Assembly: GCA_903835685.1 (NCBI GenBank)
Contig: CAILNX010000052.1
Location: forward strand, 45,381-109,380
Direction of reading: 5' to 3'
Length of the DNA: 64,000 nucleotides
Source: an uncultured delta proteobacterium
GTDB lineage: Bacteria > Desulfobacterota > Desulfovibrionia > Desulfovibrionales > Desulfovibrionaceae
Shown: piece after piece, positions 61,131 through 64,000 of the stretch
Position numbering within the stretch: position 1 is the first letter of the stretch
Layout: the number at the start of each line of letters is the position of its first letter
Made by a program: the position numbers and the translations under genes
The notes under the pieces: generated by a model
Told to the model about the DNA's origin: nothing
Databases searched by the model: none
What the model saw: only the letters and a program-made list of their open reading frames with translations

Positions 61131-62129
61131 ATGCTCAATCGTCGCCATTTTCTGCAAGGCGCGGGCCTCATGGCCGCAGCGTCCCTAGTGAACTGGCCGG
61201 CCGCACAATCCGAGGCCGCGGCCCTGCCCAAGCGCAAAGGCCAGATTCCGGGATTCTTCCGCATGCCCTTTGGGGAGTTCGAGATCACGGCCGTTTACGA
61301 CGGCGCGGTTCGGGCGCCCTCCGGGATCATGCACGGCCTGATCCAGCCGGACGTGGACGCCCTGCTGGAGGACTCCTTCTACGACCCCAAGAGCAAGATG
61401 CCCATCATGATCAACGCCTTCCTCATCAACACCGGCCGCAACCTGGTTCTGGTGGACACGGGCGCGGGCGCGTATTTCGGGGCCATGGCCGGGATGCTCC
61501 CGGAGAGCATCAAGGCGGCCGGATATGCCCTGAAGGACATCGACACGGTGCTCATCACCCATTTCCACGGGGACCACGTCCTGGGCCTGACGGACGCGGG
61601 GGGCCGCGCCATCTTTCCCAAGGCCACGGTCATGACCAGCGCGCCCGAATCCGCCTACTGGCTGAACGACGAGATGTACGCCCAGGCCCCGGAGGACAAA
61701 AAGCCCGCCCTGACCGCCCTGCGCCAGGCCGTGGCCCCGTATATTGTGGCCAAAAGGCTAAAGACTTTTGCCCTGGACCAATCCCCGGTTCCCGGGATCG
61801 AGACCGTGCCCCTTCTGGGGCACACCCCCGGCCACTGCGCCTTCCGGGTCACTTCTCAGGGTCAGGGCCAAGGCCAGAGCATGGTCTTTTGGGGGGACAC
61901 CGTGCATTGCATGGCCGTTCAGTTCCCCAGGCCCGAGGTGTCTGTGGACTTTGACACGGACCAGCCCAAGGCCGTGGCCACGCGCCTGGCCCTCATGGCC
62001 CGCCTGGCCCAGGAAGAGACCTGGGTGGCCGGAGCACACCTGCCCTTCCCGGGCATCGGCCGCCTGCGGGCCAGGCCCCAGGGATATGCCTGGATGCCCG
62101 TGGAATTCCGGGAACAGTACGGCGCATAA
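61131..62129 (+). CDS. Tat-exported metallo-beta-lactamase-fold hydrolase
   Basis: 332 residues. N-terminal twin-arginine signal (N-R-R-H-F-L-Q then a hydrophobic stretch, cleavage near residue 30) followed by an MBL-fold domain with the metal motif THFHGDHVLGL, a further Asp in FWGDTVHC and His in GAHLPFPG. The Tat signal indicates that it folds with its metals before export to the periplasm. Shine-Dalgarno GGAGG. It is in an operon with the ferredoxin-nitroreductase. The substrate is unknown; lactonases and quorum-quenching enzymes share this fold. Confidence 0.88.
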   Translation: MLNRRHFLQGAGLMAAASLVNWPAAQSEAAALPKRKGQIPGFFRMPFGEFEITAVYDGAVRAPSGIMHGLIQPDVDALLEDSFYDPKSKMPIMINAFLINTGRNLVLVDTGAGAYFGAMAGMLPESIKAAGYALKDIDTVLITHFHGDHVLGLTDAGGRAIFPKATVMTSAPESAYWLNDEMYAQAPEDKKPALTALRQAVAPYIVAKRLKTFALDQSPVPGIETVPLLGHTPGHCAFRVTSQGQGQGQSMVFWGDTVHCMAVQFPRPEVSVDFDTDQPKAVATRLALMARLAQEETWVAGAHLPFPGIGRLRARPQGYAWMPVEFREQYGA

Positions 62130-62149
62130 GCATCCTCAAGTCTCATGCA

Positions 62150-62220
62150 AAGACAAGGGGCGCGGCCCCGGCCATCCCGGCCGGGACCACGCCGCCCTTG
62201 TCTTGGGGCCGGAAAGGCCC
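62150..62220. other. Two intergenic hairpins downstream of the MBL gene
   Basis: A long hairpin AAGACAAGGG (62150-62159) / CCCTTGTCTT (62195-62204) encloses GGCCCCGGCC-type inner pairing. A second hairpin GGGCC-n5-GGCCC follows at 62206-62220. There is no T tract, so the first is only a weak terminator candidate. The rest of the 330-base gap (62130-62459) shows no convincing gene or RNA. Confidence 0.4.
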
Positions 62221-62459
62221 TACTGTCGCGTCCCAGCAATACGTCCCTCAAGAACGAAAAATAATTATTTCTCGATCTTGTTCAATCGCAGGATCAATTG
62301 TCCCGGGCAGGACAGGACGCATGCCGGGCCTCAGAAACAAAACCGATGACGACAACAAACCATCATGAATCATTCCGAAAAAATGGACGGGACTGCGAGT
62401 CCTGAACGAGACGTGAGAGTCGAGCCGAGCATCCCCAGCCTTCAGCCCCTGGAGTTCGC

Positions 62460-63248
62460 GTGTATCCCTTCCTGAACATCGGCCCCTTCCATATCCAGCT
62501 CTACTACGTGCTCATGGCCCTGGCCCTGTCCATCCCCCTGTGGTACGCACCCGAGCGTGCCCGCCGGACCATGCCCGGGCAGGCCCGGGAGGTGGCGGAC
62601 ATGGTCCTGTGGATGACCGTGGCCTGCCTGGCCGGGTTCCGGCTCTTCCATGTGATCTTCGAGCTCCCGGGTTACTACCTGGCCCATCCCCTGGACATCT
62701 TCGCCTTCTGGAAGGGCGGATTCGTGGCCTATGGCGGGCTGTTTGCCGCCGTGGGCGTGGCCTGGTGGTGGATCAGGCGAAAACATCTCCCGGCCCTGGC
62801 CACGGCCGACGTGCTGGCCGCTCCGGCCGCCCTGGTCTTCGTGGTGGCCCGGCTGGGCTGCTTCTGCCAGGGCTGCTGCTACGGGGCCGTGACCACAAGC
62901 CCCCTGGGCCTGACCTTTCCGCCCGGGGGCACCGTGCCCACCCCGCTTCCCGTGCATCCCACCCAGTTGTACATGAGCGGCACGGCCCTGATCATCCTGG
63001 GCTGCATCCTGCTTTTCGAGCGGGTGCTGCGCCGGTTCTACTTCCCGGGCCTGTCCACGGCCATCTTCCTGGTCTGCTTAAGCGCCTTCCGCTTCATCGT
63101 GGAGGATTTCCGAGCCGATTTCCGGGGGGACACCTTCCTGGGACTCACGGTCAGCCAGGGCTTGAGCCTAGTGCTGGCGGGTTTGGGGGTGTGGGTGTTC
63201 TTCGTTGGGAAAAGCAGTATCCAGTCAAAAACAGATCGTAAAACTTAA
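62460..63248 (+). CDS. lgt: Prolipoprotein diacylglyceryl transferase (Lgt family)
   Basis: 262 residues starting with GTG at 62460 (GGAG five bases upstream). Seven membrane spans: YPFLNIGPFHIQLYYVLMAL at the start, KGGFVAYGGLFAAVGVAW, VPTPLPVHPTQLYMSG and FRFIVEDFRAD near the end. The Lgt signature G-R-x-G-N-F-x-N-G-E-x-x-G reads A-R-L-G-C-F-C-Q-G-C-C-Y-G here, the Cys-rich form seen in a subgroup of Lgt-family proteins. It would transfer diacylglyceryl to lipobox Cys residues; several lipoproteins are encoded in this window. The family is certain; housekeeping Lgt versus paralogue is less so. Confidence 0.8.
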   Translation: MYPFLNIGPFHIQLYYVLMALALSIPLWYAPERARRTMPGQAREVADMVLWMTVACLAGFRLFHVIFELPGYYLAHPLDIFAFWKGGFVAYGGLFAAVGVAWWWIRRKHLPALATADVLAAPAALVFVVARLGCFCQGCCYGAVTTSPLGLTFPPGGTVPTPLPVHPTQLYMSGTALIILGCILLFERVLRRFYFPGLSTAIFLVCLSAFRFIVEDFRADFRGDTFLGLTVSQGLSLVLAGLGVWVFFVGKSSIQSKTDRKT

Positions 63249-63262
63249 CGAATTCAGAGTCT

Positions 63263-64000
63263 ATGAACAACAAGAAACAAAACGACTACAATTACTTCGT
63301 TTCCATATTGTCAGATATGGCCGAAAAACGAAATTCGTACCATAAAGATAAAATATTGCTTCTTCTTGGTGACCATCCGTGGGATCGAGATACTTTAGCG
63401 TCGCTCTATTTTAAGAATACTGATGAAACAAGAAAGGCAGTTAGAAGTCTCGCTGGATTCAAAATTGTTAATCTGTATACTACGATTGAAAAATCATTTC
63501 AGATATTTGAATCTTGCATAACTGATCTATTAAATTCTATATCCATATATAAAAACTCAAAAAGATTATTCTGCAAGGCTCAATTTAAAAACAATAAAAT
63601 GGACGACATAACAAAACAAACAAATAAATATATATTTACCTCCGCAGCAGCAGCGTCCCTACTTTTTCTCCAGCAAATGAAAATAAAAAATAAGAGATGT
63701 ATAGATTCTTTTCAATACGACACACTTACAACAAACATTTGGGGAGACGACGGCCTATTCAGTATTGTTAAAGACATTAGAGATGCTATGTCTCACGGTT
63801 TTTTCATTTCACCAGAATATACTATTAGCTACAACAAAGGGAGTAAAACAATAAAAAAGTTTTTGATTGATAAAAATAAATTTTTAACCTACAATATAAA
63901 GCAACCATCGAAAAAATATATTTCTGAGCACAGCTCATTGTGTAGTGAACTACCCCGCAGCAAGCTGCGGAGCATCAAAGGCATAAGGCCCAGAACAGAC
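63263..64000 (+). CDS. AT-rich, right-truncated ORF with HEPN-type R-x4-H motif
   Basis: The frame opens at the ATG at 63263 and stays open for 246 codons to the window edge, with no stop. Composition flips from GC-rich to strongly AT-rich, with AAA, ATA and AAT codons, directly after lgt, so the gene looks acquired. Early helices (IVNLYTTIEKSFQIFESCI) and the motif I-R173-D-A-M-S-H178-G-F match HEPN ribonuclease domains, whose R-x4-6-H pair is catalytic. HEPN proteins are common toxins and antiphage effectors. From about 63945 the DNA becomes GC-rich again, so the apparent C terminus (residues ~228 on) may be read into another element. No clear ribosome site. Confidence 0.5.
   Translation, partial: MNNKKQNDYNYFVSILSDMAEKRNSYHKDKILLLLGDHPWDRDTLASLYFKNTDETRKAVRSLAGFKIVNLYTTIEKSFQIFESCITDLLNSISIYKNSKRLFCKAQFKNNKMDDITKQTNKYIFTSAAAASLLFLQQMKIKNKRCIDSFQYDTLTTNIWGDDGLFSIVKDIRDAMSHGFFISPEYTISYNKGSKTIKKFLIDKNKFLTYNIKQPSKKYISEHSSLCSELPRSKLRSIKGIRPRTD
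63955..63970. repeat. Perfect hairpin at possible mobile-element boundary
   Basis: CCGCAGC-AA-GCTGCGG lies at the point where the AT-rich gene gives way to GC-rich sequence. It may be an element end or a terminator; the window stops 30 bases later, so it cannot be resolved. Confidence 0.4.

Noticed and set aside
62365..62475. A 36-codon frame overlapping the start of lgt
   Set aside because: No clear ribosome site, no recognisable features, and it overlaps the supported GTG start of lgt; a leader peptide cannot be excluded but is not supported.
1..64000. CRISPR arrays, complete insertion sequences or prophage genes
   Set aside because: No regularly spaced repeats, transposase or phage structural genes were seen; the only integrase-type gene is a housekeeping-like Xer recombinase, and the only mobile-element hint is at the extreme right edge.

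Overview
The window is a GC-rich bacterial chromosome segment. Its gene content fits a sulfate-reducing deltaproteobacterium of the Desulfovibrio type: a TauE/SafE-type sulfite/sulfonate exporter, a YeiH-type putative sulfate exporter, a ferredoxin:thioredoxin-reductase-like protein paired with a glutaredoxin, a very long PEP synthase beside a pyruvate carboxylase, and a ferredoxin-nitroreductase fusion. This assignment is inferred from gene content; no 16S gene is present.

Layout. 1-5.6 kb: a glycosyltransferase cut by the left edge, a DUF202 membrane protein, a rhodanese lipoprotein, a polar amino acid ABC importer (binding protein plus permease, no ATPase), the glutaredoxin/FTR pair and an isochorismatase-family hydrolase. 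5.7-13.5 kb (minus strand): an ABC-F ATPase, a Xer recombinase, a REC-GGDEF protein overlapping an HDOD protein, a small unknown protein, dprA and cpoB. 13.7-15.1 kb: an unknown membrane protein and a GNAT-like protein.

15.2-28.3 kb is the most unusual block. A minus-strand histidine kinase and NtrC-type sigma54 activator face a plus-strand run of seven tightly packed genes: a UspA-like protein, a TauE/SafE exporter, a TIGR02186-type membrane protein, three paralogous PEP-synthase-like proteins and a receiver-only response regulator. A well-formed -24/-12 promoter and two upstream dyad sites lie between the two units. All three PEP-synthase-like proteins keep the phosphohistidine swivel domain but lack the PEP/pyruvate TIM barrel. 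In its place is a shared C-terminal domain that I cannot assign. The middle paralogue has also lost its ATP-grasp motifs.

28.3-39.3 kb is mostly housekeeping: a metallophosphatase, tRNA-Pro, cheW, proC, ndk, a YibQ-type deacetylase-like protein, ctpA, envC, a MagIII-like glycosylase, prmA, argD and dut. 39.4-43.5 kb: glgP, a TIGR04073-type protein, a 29-residue membrane peptide, the SRP RNA and tRNA-Ser. 43.7-52.2 kb is the pyruvate/PEP/oxaloacetate hub: a 1192-residue PEP synthase, pyruvate carboxylase with a zinc-ribbon tail, and birA overlapping it. 52.4-58 kb: cca, a TrxC-type thioredoxin, and a TetR-controlled YbhGFS-like exporter operon with a likely operator. 58-63.2 kb: a YeiH-type transporter with a structured leader and a small partner, a nitroreductase/Tat-exported metallo-beta-lactamase-fold pair behind a palindromic operator, and an Lgt-family protein.

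The last ~740 bases change abruptly to AT-rich DNA. They hold an open, right-truncated reading frame with an R-x4-H motif typical of HEPN ribonucleases. It then runs into a GC-rich hairpin that looks like the edge of another element, so it is probably the start of an acquired (defence or mobile) island.
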